The position numbers and the translations under genes are program-made. From the NCBI GenBank assembly GCA_041490445.1, contig JBGPTF010000012.1, positions 66,900 through 130,899 of the forward strand: a stretch of DNA of 64,000 bases, written 5' to 3'. Numbering within the stretch: the stretch's first letter is position 1; every line of letters begins with the position of its first letter. A model generated the notes under the pieces. It saw only the letters and a list, made by a program, of their open reading frames with translations. It did no database searches and had not been told where the DNA came from. Source of the DNA: JBGPTF01 sp041490445. GTDB lineage: Bacteria > Acidobacteriota > Terriglobia > Acidiferrales > UBA7541. Below, piece after piece: positions 37,251 through 45,582 of the stretch.

Positions 37251-37320
37251 ATGAACTCCGGCGCATTTCGATTTCGTGGTTTCGCGGTTGGTGCGGCCTG
37301 AAGCCGGGCCTGAGCTTCGA

Positions 37321-37923
37321 ATGAACATCGGATTCAATACCGAGGTGCGCGTGGATGCACAGACGTACCACGTGCAGACGGAAGTGCGCGGCCCCGTGCA
37401 TCCGTTGATTGAGACCGTGGTTTATTTGCAGGGACGCGTGCTGCACCGCCGGTCGCAAACCTACGAGGACCTTGCCCGGGTCCCCGGCTTCACCGAAGAA
37501 AGCCTTCGGAGCCGCTTGGAAGATCAGCATCGCGCCGTCATCGAAGAGCTGCGCGCCGGCGGCTTCGCGGCAAGCCCGCAAGAAACCAAAGCTGCCTCCC
37601 TTCCGCATCCGGGGATTCAGGTGCAGCTGCTGAATCCGGCATCCTGGGCATCCGCAGGGACAGCGACGCTCGACATCGAAGTCTCCTCTCTTCCGGCCCG
37701 GGAACCGCTGCGCGGGGCGGTGATCGAAGTGACACTTGGCGGGTTGCAGGGGCCCGTCCGCTTTGCGGGGAAGAGCGACGAGCGGGGTCGTGCCCAAATC
37801 AGCTTTCCGATGCCAGTTCTTGGCTCTGCTGGGTCTGAACTGGTGATCCGCGCGGCAACGGGCGCGGCCCACGACGAAATTCGCTACTCGCTCCGCGCGA
37901 GATCAAGGACGCCCGCCGCATGA
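37321..37923 (+). CDS. Conserved hypothetical protein upstream of thiS
   Basis: A 200-residue soluble protein without signal peptide or membrane segments. The N-terminal 80 residues (MNIGFNTEVRVDAQTYHVQTE..., with an HRRSQTYEDL segment) look like a compact alpha/beta module, and the C-terminal 90 residues (after IQVQLLNPASW) read like an immunoglobulin-like beta domain with a GKSDERGRAQISF strand pair. I do not recognise the family. The gene overlaps thiS by four bases (ATGA) and is divergent from nuo set 2. ATG 37321 is preferred over an in-frame GTG at 37276, which would add 15 residues. Confidence 0.6.
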   Translation: MNIGFNTEVRVDAQTYHVQTEVRGPVHPLIETVVYLQGRVLHRRSQTYEDLARVPGFTEESLRSRLEDQHRAVIEELRAGGFAASPQETKAASLPHPGIQVQLLNPASWASAGTATLDIEVSSLPAREPLRGAVIEVTLGGLQGPVRFAGKSDERGRAQISFPMPVLGSAGSELVIRAATGAAHDEIRYSLRARSRTPAA

Positions 37924-38129
37924 CCGCAATCCGCGCAACGATCAACGGGGAAGAGCGCGACGTGCCGGAGGGATTGAGCGTGGCGGATCTGCTCAGCCAT
38001 CTCGGCATGAAGCTCGACCGCGTGGCCATCGAGCGAAATCTCGAAGTCCTGCCGCGGGCTCTCTGGAGGGACACCACCGTGGAGCAAGGTGACCGCTACG
38101 AGATTGTTCAGCTTGTGGGTGGTGGCTAG
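37920..38129 (+). CDS. thiS: ThiS-like sulfur carrier protein
   Basis: A 69-residue beta-grasp protein: ATINGEERDVPEGLSVADLL at the N-terminus, VAIERNLEVLPR in the middle and a C-terminal VQLVGGG. The terminal Gly-Gly is the site that becomes a thiocarboxylate and donates sulfur for the thiazole ring of thiamine. Other thiamine genes (thiG, thiF, thiH) are not next to it, so a related sulfur-carrier role cannot be excluded. It is translationally coupled to the unknown gene before it. Confidence 0.82.
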   Translation: MTAIRATINGEERDVPEGLSVADLLSHLGMKLDRVAIERNLEVLPRALWRDTTVEQGDRYEIVQLVGGG

Positions 38130-38172
38130 TCCGGCCCTTCCCCGTGCGAGCGGCAAGGAGCCGCCGCGCCGG

Positions 38173-38204
38173 TCCGCTGCCACGATGTAAAAACATCGAG
38201 CGGA
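38173..38204. other. Bulged inverted repeat between convergent thiS and ribA
   Basis: TCCGCT (38173-38178), a GCCA bulge, CGATGT (38183-38188), loop AAAA, ACATCG (38193-38198) and AGCGGA (38199-38204) form a two-part hairpin. It lies in the 142-base convergent intergenic region. No T-run follows on either strand, so it is a weak terminator candidate or an mRNA 3'-end structure. Confidence 0.45.
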
Positions 38205-38271
38205 GCCGAACCTTCACGCCTCACAATTCCACTTCCGCCGGAAAAAATGAAACGTCCTCGGCGTGCCCTGC

Positions 38272-38886
38272 TCATACGCCGGCGAGCAGGTGGCCGAGCT
38301 TGTCCCTCTTGGTCCGCAGATAGCGGCGCGAGTTGCGGCTCACGCGCGGCTGGCAGGGAATCCTCTTCACGACGCGGATGCCGGCGCGTTCGAGCTGGCG
38401 CACTTTGTCGGGGTTGTTCGAAAGCAGGCGGACGCGGCGCACTCCGAGCAGCTTCAACGTCTCGGCGGAAAAACGATAGTCGCGCGCGTCGGCCGCAAAA
38501 CCGAGATTGCGATTGGCTTCGACGGTGTCCATGCCGCCGTCTTGCAGTTCGTAAGCCTTCAGCTTGTTCATGAGCCCGATGCCGCGGCCCTCCTGCGGCA
38601 GGTAGAGCAGCAGTCCGGCGGGGGCCTTCGCGATGGCGCGGAGAGAGTATTCAAGTTGCGCGCGGCAGTCGCACCGCTGGGAGGAGAGCACGTCGCCCGT
38701 AAGACATTGTGAGTGGATGCGGACCAGTGGGACGGCTCCGTTGCCGAGACGTCCGCGCTCGAGGACGACAGCCGTCTCCGAGGGATTGCGCCCTTGAACG
38801 CCCAGGAGCGTGAATTTGCCGAAGCGCGTGGGCAACTCCGCCCGCGCCACGATTCGCGCCCGCCCTGATGGTTTGCGCCGCTTCAT
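38272..38886 (-). CDS. ribA: GTP cyclohydrolase II
   Basis: Converts GTP to 2,5-diamino-6-ribosylamino-pyrimidinone phosphate plus formate, the first step of riboflavin synthesis. The 204-residue product is of RibA length and not fused to RibB. The Zn ligands lie in CLTGDVLSSQRCDC, and the substrate segment is YLPQEGRGIGLMNKLKAYELQDGGMDTVEAN, with the catalytic Tyr and Arg pattern. The ATG at 38886 begins the natural N-terminus (MKRRKPSGRA); an in-frame extension far upstream is antisense to the histidine kinase gene. It is divergent from that kinase. Confidence 0.93.
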   Translation of the reverse strand: MKRRKPSGRARIVARAELPTRFGKFTLLGVQGRNPSETAVVLERGRLGNGAVPLVRIHSQCLTGDVLSSQRCDCRAQLEYSLRAIAKAPAGLLLYLPQEGRGIGLMNKLKAYELQDGGMDTVEANRNLGFAADARDYRFSAETLKLLGVRRVRLLSNNPDKVRQLERAGIRVVKRIPCQPRVSRNSRRYLRTKRDKLGHLLAGV

Positions 38887-38985
38887 CGGAAAGTCCGTAG
38901 TATAGCAGCATCGCGCCGGAGGCTGCTTTACAAGGCCCTTCGCATTGGCTAACGTAGGCGCAGCCGTCGCGCGCTGCTTCCGGGG

Positions 38986-40308
38986 ATGAAGATGGACAGC
39001 ATGATGTCCGCCAAAGACCTGTTGTTCACGCTGATGCTGAAGGTGGGCTTCGCAGCCTCCGTGGCCGCGTTGTTGGTGCGCTTCGCGGCGTTTCGCCGGG
39101 TCTTGTTCACCGAGCAGCGCAATTCGGATCAGAAAGTGCAGCTTCTTCTCTTCCTGACGTCGTCGCTTTCGGCCGGTGTCCTGCTTCGTCTGGCCGGCTA
39201 TCGCTTCGCGGACCTGACCCTGGAGGGCTCCTTTCTGCTCGGATTGATCGGCGGCCGAGTCGTCGGCTTGCTGGGAGGCTCGATCATCAGCCTGCCCGCG
39301 TTCGTCCACCACGAATGGCTCGCCACGCCGGAGGCAGCCGCGGTCGGCCTGCTGGCCGGATTGATCCGCCAGGCGATCCCGAACAAGGAAGACGTCTGGC
39401 ATTTCGGACCGTTCCTCTTCCTGAACATCCCGCAATGGCTGGTGCGGCTGGTGCGCGAGCAGCAGGGAAATTGGGCGATGCTGCCGCTGGCCGCCACCGT
39501 CGTGTTTGAGCTTGGCCGTGTGGCCCTCGGCCGCGCGCTGTTTGGCCACGAGTGGCTTTTCTATCTGAACCCGTCCGGCTGGCCGATGCTCCTGCTGGTT
39601 GTGCTCTCGACGGTGATGGCCGTCGCGGTGCCCGTGAAGATCTGGAACAACACGCGCATCGAGATGAATCTCGAGCAGAATCAGCAGATGCTGCTCAAGG
39701 CGCGGATGGACGCGCTCACCAGCCAGATCAACCCGCACTTCCTGTTCAACACGCTGAACACCGTTTCGTCGCTCATCCGGTACGATCAGGACGCCGCGCG
39801 CGGGGTGGTCATCAAGCTCTCGAACATTTTGCGGCGGCTGCTGCGCAAACACGAGACGTTTGTGCCGCTGCGCGACGAGCTCGATTTCATCGACGACTAT
39901 CTGGACATCGAAGTCGCCCGCTTCGGCCGCGAGAACCTGCAAATTCTCAAGGAGATTGACGAACAGACGCTGGACTCGTTCGTTCCGAGTATGCTGCTCC
40001 AGCCCATTATCGAGAACGCCATCAAGCACGGCCTCGCGCCGAAACTCGAGGGCGGCAGGATTCTGCTCCGAACGCGCCGCCAGGACGGGCGCCTGCGGAT
40101 CGACGTCGAGGACAACGGGCTCGGCATTTCGCAAGAGCGCATGCCGCAGGTATACGTCGAAGGCATCGGCATCAGCAACGTCCACGAGCGCCTGCGCCTG
40201 CTGTACGGCGACGATTTCCGCATGGACATCCAGAGTCAGGAAGGGCAGGGTACGCAGATCCGAATCGAAATTCCTGAACTTGTCTCCACACTTCCCGTCG
40301 GAAGTTGA
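38986..40308 (+). CDS. LytS-type membrane sensor histidine kinase
   Basis: A 440-residue protein. About six hydrophobic segments fill residues 10-220 and include GSFLLGLIGGRVVGLLGGSI, the 5TM-LYT-like region. The His-kinase domain starts with ALTSQINPHFLFNTLNTVSS, phosphoacceptor His251. The ATPase part has PIIENAIKHGL (N box, about 332-342) and DNGLGIS, then GIGISNVHERL. LytS relatives pair with LytTR response regulators, but none is adjacent, so this is an orphan kinase. The ligand is unknown. Confidence 0.85.
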   Translation: MKMDSMMSAKDLLFTLMLKVGFAASVAALLVRFAAFRRVLFTEQRNSDQKVQLLLFLTSSLSAGVLLRLAGYRFADLTLEGSFLLGLIGGRVVGLLGGSIISLPAFVHHEWLATPEAAAVGLLAGLIRQAIPNKEDVWHFGPFLFLNIPQWLVRLVREQQGNWAMLPLAATVVFELGRVALGRALFGHEWLFYLNPSGWPMLLLVVLSTVMAVAVPVKIWNNTRIEMNLEQNQQMLLKARMDALTSQINPHFLFNTLNTVSSLIRYDQDAARGVVIKLSNILRRLLRKHETFVPLRDELDFIDDYLDIEVARFGRENLQILKEIDEQTLDSFVPSMLLQPIIENAIKHGLAPKLEGGRILLRTRRQDGRLRIDVEDNGLGISQERMPQVYVEGIGISNVHERLRLLYGDDFRMDIQSQEGQGTQIRIEIPELVSTLPVGS

Positions 40309-40437
40309 GCAAGAGGAAGATCGAAGCGCAGGGACAGCTATCCCCTCCGGGTACGTGACAAACCGCCCCGTTTGTCCGCCGCTGCGGCCGAGGCGCCTTC
40401 GGTTTTCTGCAGGGACAATTCCAATTGAAAGAGGGAG

Positions 40438-40466
40438 TTGACAATAGGCTGTATATTCTGTACATT
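40438..40466 (+). promoter_or_regulatory. Promoter of the GbsR-type operon
   Basis: TTGACA (40438-40443), 17-base spacer, TACATT (40461-40466), 14 bases before the ATG at 40481. A partly palindromic stretch CTGTATATT...CATTCAG overlaps the -10 region and could be the regulator's own operator. Confidence 0.6.
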
Positions 40467-40480
40467 CAGTCAAGACAGAA

Positions 40481-41020
40481 ATGACAGACACGCGTAGCTC
40501 GACACTTTCTCCGGTCGCCCAAAAGTTCATTCTCCACTGGGGTGAGATGGGCACACGCTGGGGCGTCAACCGGACGGTGGCCCAGGTCCATGCCCTCCTT
40601 TATTTGTCCCCTCGCCCTTTGCACGCGGAAGAGATCGCCAAAACGCTCCGGGTGGCGCGCTCCAATGCCAGCACCAGCCTTCGGGAACTGCTCGGGTGGC
40701 GAATTGTCCACGCTGTCTCCGTGCTGGGCGATCGCCGCCAGCATTTCGAATCCATGAATGATCCCTGGGAAATGTTTCGAGTGATCTTGGAGGAACGAAA
40801 GCGCCGGGAGGTGGATCCGACTCTTGTTGTGGTCCGGGAATGCGCAGCACAACTCGCACAGAGTGGCGGCGACGCGTACCTGCGCGACAGGTTGAAAGAG
40901 ATGGAAGAGTTTCTTTCGACGACGATGTCGCTCTATGACGAATTGCAGCGGCTCCCGATGGGCCCGGCCCGCGGCCTGTTCAAGCTCCGGGGAAAAATGC
41001 GAAAACTGCTGAAGGGGTGA
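40481..41020 (+). CDS. GbsR/MarR-like transcriptional regulator
   Basis: A 179-residue cytoplasmic regulator. Residues about 15-100 form a winged helix: ALLYLSPRPLHAEEIAKTLRVARSNASTSLRELLGWRIVH is the recognition-helix region typical of the GbsR branch of MarR-like regulators. The C-terminal 80 residues are helical and carry a coiled-coil-like stretch (YLRDRLKEMEEFLSTTM) for dimerisation. It has its own promoter and sits first in a three-gene plus-strand run with a small membrane protein and an SDR, so it probably controls them. The inducer is unknown. Confidence 0.82.
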   Translation: MTDTRSSTLSPVAQKFILHWGEMGTRWGVNRTVAQVHALLYLSPRPLHAEEIAKTLRVARSNASTSLRELLGWRIVHAVSVLGDRRQHFESMNDPWEMFRVILEERKRREVDPTLVVVRECAAQLAQSGGDAYLRDRLKEMEEFLSTTMSLYDELQRLPMGPARGLFKLRGKMRKLLKG

Positions 41021-41030
41021 GGACGGTAGT

Positions 41031-41062
41031 TATCCAGTGATGGAACACGGGTCCACTGGATA
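41031..41062. other. Perfect 9-base inverted repeat upstream of a small membrane protein gene
   Basis: TATCCAGTG (41031-41039) and CACTGGATA (41054-41062) are perfect complements separated by 14 bases. They lie just after the stop of the GbsR-type gene. No T-run follows, which makes an operator or an mRNA-processing hairpin more likely than a terminator. Confidence 0.55.
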
Positions 41063-41141
41063 GTTGGTGTACGAGCCGCACGACTGTCGGGCATTTACAA
41101 TCGTGATCTAGATATGATTCTTCGCAAGAAGGGAGTCTGAG

Positions 41142-41507
41142 ATGAGCGCGTCTTCACCGTATCTTGTGGGAGTTGTTTTGGCGCTGGTAGCGTCTGGTGC
41201 AGCCGTCCTCTACCTGCGACGGCCTCTGCATGCCGTGCTTGTTGATCTTTGCGGGACGCCGGAGCGCGCACGTTTCTGGACGGCGTTCTCCAACGAAACG
41301 CTGATCTTAGTCCCGGTGGCATTCGCGCTAGGCTACGATCCAGAGTTTGGCCCAAAGAATGCCGTCTTGCAGGTGGGCGGACAACTCAAATTCGCGCTGC
41401 TCGGCGAAGCATTCATGCTGGTTGTCATCGGACTGGTCCTCAGCATTTTCATCTCCAAGGTCCGCCCAGCACCTCCTAAAGAAACTACCCACGGCACGGC
41501 GGCCTAA
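41142..41507 (+). CDS. Small membrane protein of unknown function
   Basis: A 121-residue protein with a first helix at about 7-25 (YLVGVVLALVASGAAVLYL), a central segment with WTAFSNETLILVPVAFALGY that is moderately hydrophobic, and a last helix at about 87-107 (LLGEAFMLVVIGLVLSIFI), ending in a basic/Pro tail. I do not recognise a family. A GAAGGGAG ribosome-binding site precedes the ATG. It is flanked by the regulator and the SDR gene, and is probably part of the same functional unit. Confidence 0.6.
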   Translation: MSASSPYLVGVVLALVASGAAVLYLRRPLHAVLVDLCGTPERARFWTAFSNETLILVPVAFALGYDPEFGPKNAVLQVGGQLKFALLGEAFMLVVIGLVLSIFISKVRPAPPKETTHGTAA

Positions 41508-41539
41508 TCGAGGTAGGCGCTTTCTCCGGGAGGTGTTGC

Positions 41540-42466
41540 GTGGCGAAGGAGATCGATCGGGAACTCAATGTCGTGACGGGTGCCTTTGGCTACACCGGGC
41601 GCTACATCGCGCGGCGGCTTCTGGCGATGGGGAGCAAGGTTCGCACGCTGACCCGGCGATCCGGCTACCAGGCGTTGTTTCAAGAGTCCGTCGAAGTCGC
41701 ACCGCTTTGTTTTGACCGGCCGGATCTTCTGGTGCAAGCGATGGCGGGTGCGACAACCCTTTACAACACTTACTGGGTTCGCTTCGAGCGGGGCGACGTG
41801 ACCTTTGCCGGGGCGGTCGAGAATACGAAATTACTTCTCGAAGCGGCCAGGCAGGCTGGAATTCGCAAAGTCGTTCACCTCAGCGTCAGCAATCCTGCGG
41901 AGAATTCACCGCTGCTCTATTTCCGAGGCAAGGCCGAAGTCGAAGGGGCCATCCGTGAATCGGGGCTGTCTTACGCGATCGTGCGGCCAACCGTCATCTT
42001 TGGCCGCGAAGACATCTTGATTAACAACATCGCCTGGCTCCTGCGCCGTTTCCCGGTGTTTGCCGTCCCCGGCTCGGGAAAATATCGTCTTCAACCGGTT
42101 TTCGCGGAGGACGTCGCGGAACTTGCGGTTCGTGCTGCCGAACAGGCCGGCAATACCGTGTTCGATGCCGCCGGGCCTGAAATCTACACGTTCGAGGAAT
42201 TGGTGCGGCTTCTCGCACAGCGGGTGGGCAGGCGAGGGCGGATTCTTCACCTCGCCCCTTCTTTGGCGCACCTGCTAACGAGGGCCATCGGGCTGCCACT
42301 CGGCGACGTTGTGCTGACAAAGCAGGAGATCGATGGCTTGATGGCGAATCTCCTGGTCTCGAACAATGCGCCGACCGCGCGGACGCGCTTCAGTGAATGG
42401 ATTGCAGATAACGGCGCTGCCTTGGGGACGGAGTATTCCTCGGAATTGGCGCGGCATTTTCAGTAG
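41540..42466 (+). CDS. Atypical SDR / NmrA-like NAD(P)-binding protein
   Basis: A 308-residue Rossmann protein starting at GTG 41540 after CGGGAGGTG. The nucleotide loop is VVTGAFGYTGRYIARRL (about residues 11-27), with RTLTRRS after the second strand. It then shows HLSVSNP and LLYFRGKAEVEGAIRESG, where Tyr and Lys are five residues apart, then AIVRPTVIFGRED, as in atypical (NDUFA9- or NmrA-like) SDRs. The substrate is unknown. The gene follows a small membrane protein by 32 bases. Confidence 0.78.
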   Translation: MAKEIDRELNVVTGAFGYTGRYIARRLLAMGSKVRTLTRRSGYQALFQESVEVAPLCFDRPDLLVQAMAGATTLYNTYWVRFERGDVTFAGAVENTKLLLEAARQAGIRKVVHLSVSNPAENSPLLYFRGKAEVEGAIRESGLSYAIVRPTVIFGREDILINNIAWLLRRFPVFAVPGSGKYRLQPVFAEDVAELAVRAAEQAGNTVFDAAGPEIYTFEELVRLLAQRVGRRGRILHLAPSLAHLLTRAIGLPLGDVVLTKQEIDGLMANLLVSNNAPTARTRFSEWIADNGAALGTEYSSELARHFQ

Positions 42467-42594
42467 CAGCCATCTCGTGGTGATTCGCAAAGACTGATTG
42501 CTCTCTCGTCTAAGAAAGATGCGTTCGGAGCAACAGAGACTCGCCCACTCCGTGCGAGGGTATGTGAATTGCTGTCGCGGGAGCAGACTCCCCT

Positions 42595-43734
42595 CTACGC
42601 GCGGGCGGCGGAGGTGGCGCCGAGGACTTGCTGGTAGTAGGCCTCGTAGCGGGGAATTACGTCATTGGCGCAGTATTTGCGCCGGGCATTGACGCGGGCG
42701 CGCTGGCCCATCTCGCGGCCACGGTCGGCGCGGGACAGGATTTCGAGCGCGAACTTCGCGGCGGATTCCACGTCGCGCGGCGCGACGAGAAAGCCGTCCT
42801 CGCCGTGCGTGATAACTTCGGGCACGCCGCCGACGTTGGTCGCGATCACCGGCACTTCGCACGCCATCGCTTCGAGGGCTGCCAGGCCGAACGATTCCAG
42901 GTCGCTGGGGAGGAGGAACAGGTCGGCGAGCCCCAGTTTCTCTTCGACCTGATCCTGCTTGCCGAGAAATAACACGTCGCGCGTGAGGCATTTCTGCCGG
43001 ACCAGCCATTCGGTGGCGCCCCGGTCGGGGCCGTCGCCGATCAAGACGAGCTTCGCGCGCATCTTCTCGCGGACCCGCGCGAAGATTTCGACCACGTCGG
43101 TGACGCGCTTCACCGGCCGAAAATTCGAGAGGTGCGCCAGGATTGGCTCGCCGTCCGGTGCCCATTGGGCCCGCAACTGCGGATTCTCATTTCGCTTGTA
43201 CAAGTCGCAATTCACGAAGTTGGGGATCACCTCGATGGGCCGCCGGATCTCGAATTCTTTCACCGTGCGATCTTTCAGGTAATTCGAGATGGCCGTGACG
43301 CCGTCGCTCTGCTCGATCGAAAAACGCGTGATCGGCAGGTAGCTGCGGTCGTTGCCGACGAGCGTGATGTCGGTGCCGTGCAGCGTGGTGATGTATGGCA
43401 GGCGGCGCGGCGCGGCCATCGAGCGCGCCAGCAGCGCGCTCACCGAGTGGGGAATCGCGTAGTGAACGTGGAGCAGGTCGAGATTTTCCTGTTCGGCGAC
43501 CTCGCCCATTTTCACGGCCAGCGCAAGCGTGTAGGGCGGATGATCGAACAGCGGATACGTGGTGACTTCCACTTCATGAAAGAAGACGCGCTCGTTGGCA
43601 CGTGCCAGCCGCACCGGCACGGCATAGCTGATGAAATGGATCTCGTGGCCGCGGGCGGCCAGCTCCAAGCCGAGCTCCGTGGCCACCACTCCCGAGCCGC
43701 CGTATGTCGGATAGCAGGTAATTCCAATCTTCAT
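42595..43734 (-). CDS. bshA: N-acetyl-alpha-D-glucosaminyl L-malate synthase
   Basis: A GT4-family glycosyltransferase of 379 residues that joins GlcNAc to L-malate, the first step of bacillithiol synthesis. Typical BshA features are MKIGITCYPTYGGSGVVATELG, HFISYAVPVRL, LLHVHYAIPHSVSALLA, THGTDIT (inside ITTLHGTDITLVGND), and the C-terminal ESFGLAALEAMACEVPVIATN with the EX7E-like donor-sugar motif (about 290-300). It is a single gene: bshB and bshC are not in the window. Other GT4 enzymes resemble it, but the N-terminal HVHYAIPHS signature favours BshA. Confidence 0.88.
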   Translation of the reverse strand: MKIGITCYPTYGGSGVVATELGLELAARGHEIHFISYAVPVRLARANERVFFHEVEVTTYPLFDHPPYTLALAVKMGEVAEQENLDLLHVHYAIPHSVSALLARSMAAPRRLPYITTLHGTDITLVGNDRSYLPITRFSIEQSDGVTAISNYLKDRTVKEFEIRRPIEVIPNFVNCDLYKRNENPQLRAQWAPDGEPILAHLSNFRPVKRVTDVVEIFARVREKMRAKLVLIGDGPDRGATEWLVRQKCLTRDVLFLGKQDQVEEKLGLADLFLLPSDLESFGLAALEAMACEVPVIATNVGGVPEVITHGEDGFLVAPRDVESAAKFALEILSRADRGREMGQRARVNARRKYCANDVIPRYEAYYQQVLGATSAARA

Positions 43735-43868
43735 GGTCCACCGTCCACTCTAGCAGCCGCCGCGGGCTTCCCACAAGGTGCGGGAAGGCCCGCTTGCATC
43801 GCGCGTGCGCTCGATGCTAGTTTCGTGTGCTTCGCGTCTTTCGATTGGATGACGCGGGGAGATTAAAG

Positions 43869-44633
43869 ATGCCGCGGCTTGCGGGGAAAACAGCATTCAT
43901 CACGGGCGGGGGAACCGGCATCGGCAGGGCGTGTGCCCTTTTGTTTGCACGGGAAGGGGCCCGCGTGGCGGTCACGGGGCGGCGCCGGGACCTTCTGGCC
44001 TCGGTCGTCGCCGACATTGAAGCTGCGGGCGGGAGCGGATTTTCTGTTACGTGCGACGTCGCGATGGCGGACCAGGTGCAGCACGCTGTCAGCGCTGTTG
44101 CGGGGCGATTCGGGGCGATCAGTGTTCTGGTCAACAACGCCGGGGTTCTTCACGTCGGATCTGTTGAGGAAACTTCCGAGGCCGACTGGGACCGTGTGAT
44201 TGACGTCGATCTGAAAGGGCCTTTCCTTGTTTCTCGTGCGGTGATGCCGGAGATGCGCAAGGCGGGCGGCGGCTCGATCGTCAACATCGGTTCGGTGCTG
44301 GGACTGGTGGGGATGAAGAAGCGCGCGGCCTATAGCGCCGCCAAGGGTGGTGTCACCATGCTCACCAAGACCATGGCGCTCGACCACGCTCACGAAGGAA
44401 TTCGCGTGAACTGCATCTGCCCGGCCATCGTGGATACCGAGCTGATCCGCGCAATGCTCGCGAAAGCGCCCGATCCGGAAGCAGTGCGGCGACAGCGCGC
44501 CGACGGAATCCCGCTCGGCCGCTTGGGCTGCCCGGAAGACGTTGCCCAGATGGCCCTGTATCTCGCTTCTGATGAATCCTCCTGGCTGACCGGAGCGGCG
44601 CTGCCGCTCGACGGCGGCCTGACGGCGGCGTGA
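43869..44633 (+). CDS. Short-chain dehydrogenase/reductase
   Basis: A 254-residue classical SDR. The NAD(P) loop is TGGGTGIGRA (about residues 11-20), with LVNNAGV at about 86, catalytic Ser in GGSIVNIGSV, and YSAAKGG (Tyr-x3-Lys, about 155-160). The C-terminal substrate loop reads PAIVDTELIR. ATG 43869 is preceded by GGGGAGATTAAAG. The coding sequence is separated by one base from the thioesterase gene, so the pair is cotranscribed and may act on the same acyl substrate, for example in beta-oxidation or ketoacid handling. The substrate itself is unknown. Confidence 0.88.
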   Translation: MPRLAGKTAFITGGGTGIGRACALLFAREGARVAVTGRRRDLLASVVADIEAAGGSGFSVTCDVAMADQVQHAVSAVAGRFGAISVLVNNAGVLHVGSVEETSEADWDRVIDVDLKGPFLVSRAVMPEMRKAGGGSIVNIGSVLGLVGMKKRAAYSAAKGGVTMLTKTMALDHAHEGIRVNCICPAIVDTELIRAMLAKAPDPEAVRRQRADGIPLGRLGCPEDVAQMALYLASDESSWLTGAALPLDGGLTAA

Positions 44634-44634
44634 C

Positions 44635-45087
44635 ATGTCCCGATCCCTTGCAACCCTGGCGCGTTTGGCGAAGAGGGAACTCGCCCGCCGGCTCGACCAG
44701 AGCAATCCCGCCCGCCAGTTCGGTTTTCGTCTGGAAGCGGCCGAGCCGGGGCGCGCCGTGGTGCGGATGCGAGTACTGGCGCGGCACAAGCAAGTCCATG
44801 GCGTCGTGCACGGCGGAGTGCTCGCCTCGCTCGCGGATACCGCCGGCGGCCTCGCTACCTACATGCTCTTGCCGCGTGGGGCGCGTGTGGCGACGGTCGA
44901 AATGAAAATGAATTACCTCGAGCCGGTCGATCGCGGCACCGTCCTGGCCGAGGCGCGGGTTCTGCGGCGCGGCAAGTATCTCTCCATCGTCGATTGTGAA
45001 GTACGGGACGATCGCGGAAAGCTGGTCGGGAAAGCGCTGATGACCTTCTCGATCGGCGCCGCCAAACGAAAAGGGCGGCCCCGTTAG
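44635..45087 (+). CDS. PaaI-like hotdog-fold thioesterase
   Basis: A 150-residue single hotdog domain. The family segment VHGVVHGGVLASLADTAGG (about residues 44-62) carries the HGG motif on the central helix, followed by KMNYLEPVDRG and the strand DDRGKLVGKALMTF. Such enzymes hydrolyse acyl-CoA thioesters in the cytosol. It is one base downstream of the SDR gene. Its stop lies inside the loop of a terminator hairpin shared with hfq. Confidence 0.85.
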   Translation: MSRSLATLARLAKRELARRLDQSNPARQFGFRLEAAEPGRAVVRMRVLARHKQVHGVVHGGVLASLADTAGGLATYMLLPRGARVATVEMKMNYLEPVDRGTVLAEARVLRRGKYLSIVDCEVRDDRGKLVGKALMTFSIGAAKRKGRPR

Positions 45088-45098
45088 AGCCGCCCTTT
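45070..45098. terminator. Bidirectional terminator between thioesterase and hfq-like genes
   Basis: AAAGGGCGGC (45070-45079) and GCCGCCCTTT (45089-45098) form a perfect ten-base stem with a nine-base loop. The hairpin ends in A/T runs on both strands, as expected for a terminator shared by convergent genes. The plus-strand gene stops within the loop. Confidence 0.8.
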
Positions 45099-45122
45099 CA
45101 CCCTCGGAATGGATGCCTTTCG

Positions 45123-45470
45123 CTACCGTTGCCCGTTCGTGCCGCCCTGCGCTGCTTCCTCGCCGTCCTTGAAGAGATACTTGATGCTGTGTTTGTAAAT
45201 GAGGAGATTCGGGCTGCCGAAACGAGTCAGTTTGATGCAGTCGCGGTCGTACCATTCCACGGTGCCGTGGAGCACTTCGCCATCCGTCAGCACCACTGCC
45301 ACCGGGGTGCGAGCTTGCATCTGCTTCACGTAGTAGAAGCTCTCTGCGTGTGTTTGCTCCGGCGGGGCAGGCTTCTTGCGCGGCGCCGGGCCCGGCTGCG
45401 GGACAGGCCGGGTCGGATACTGCTCTTTCACTTCGGTAAGAGTGGGACGAAACAACTTACGATTCACCAT
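45123..45470 (-). CDS. hfq: Hfq-like RNA chaperone with extended N-terminal tail
   Basis: A 115-residue protein. The C-terminal 65 residues are an Sm-like domain: TPVAVVLTDGEVLHGTVEWYD (Sm1) and the Sm2 strand LLIYKHSIKYLF, where the YKH motif matches Hfq. The first 45 residues are rich in Pro and basic residues and are unlike E. coli Hfq. The start is preceded by GAAGGAG, a strong ribosome-binding site. It should bind small RNAs or mRNAs as a hexamer. Because the family is divergent in this lineage, a specialised Sm-like role cannot be excluded. Confidence 0.78.
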   Translation of the reverse strand: MVNRKLFRPTLTEVKEQYPTRPVPQPGPAPRKKPAPPEQTHAESFYYVKQMQARTPVAVVLTDGEVLHGTVEWYDRDCIKLTRFGSPNLLIYKHSIKYLFKDGEEAAQGGTNGQR

Positions 45471-45582
45471 GAGTGCTCCTTCTCGCTTTTCTTATAGACT
45501 GCAAGACACATAAAAAGGTTTCAGAATTTCGTAAAAGACCGGCCAGATTCTCCGCCGTGATTTGCGCTGGCCCTGCGCGAAA

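Noticed and set aside
38887..40569. N-terminal extension of the GTP cyclohydrolase frame by about 560 codons
   Set aside because: It runs antisense through the histidine kinase; RibA homologues begin near the ATG at 38886.
42579..42592. GGGAG-N4-CTCCC hairpin after bshA
   Set aside because: The stem is only five bases and no T-run follows on either strand.
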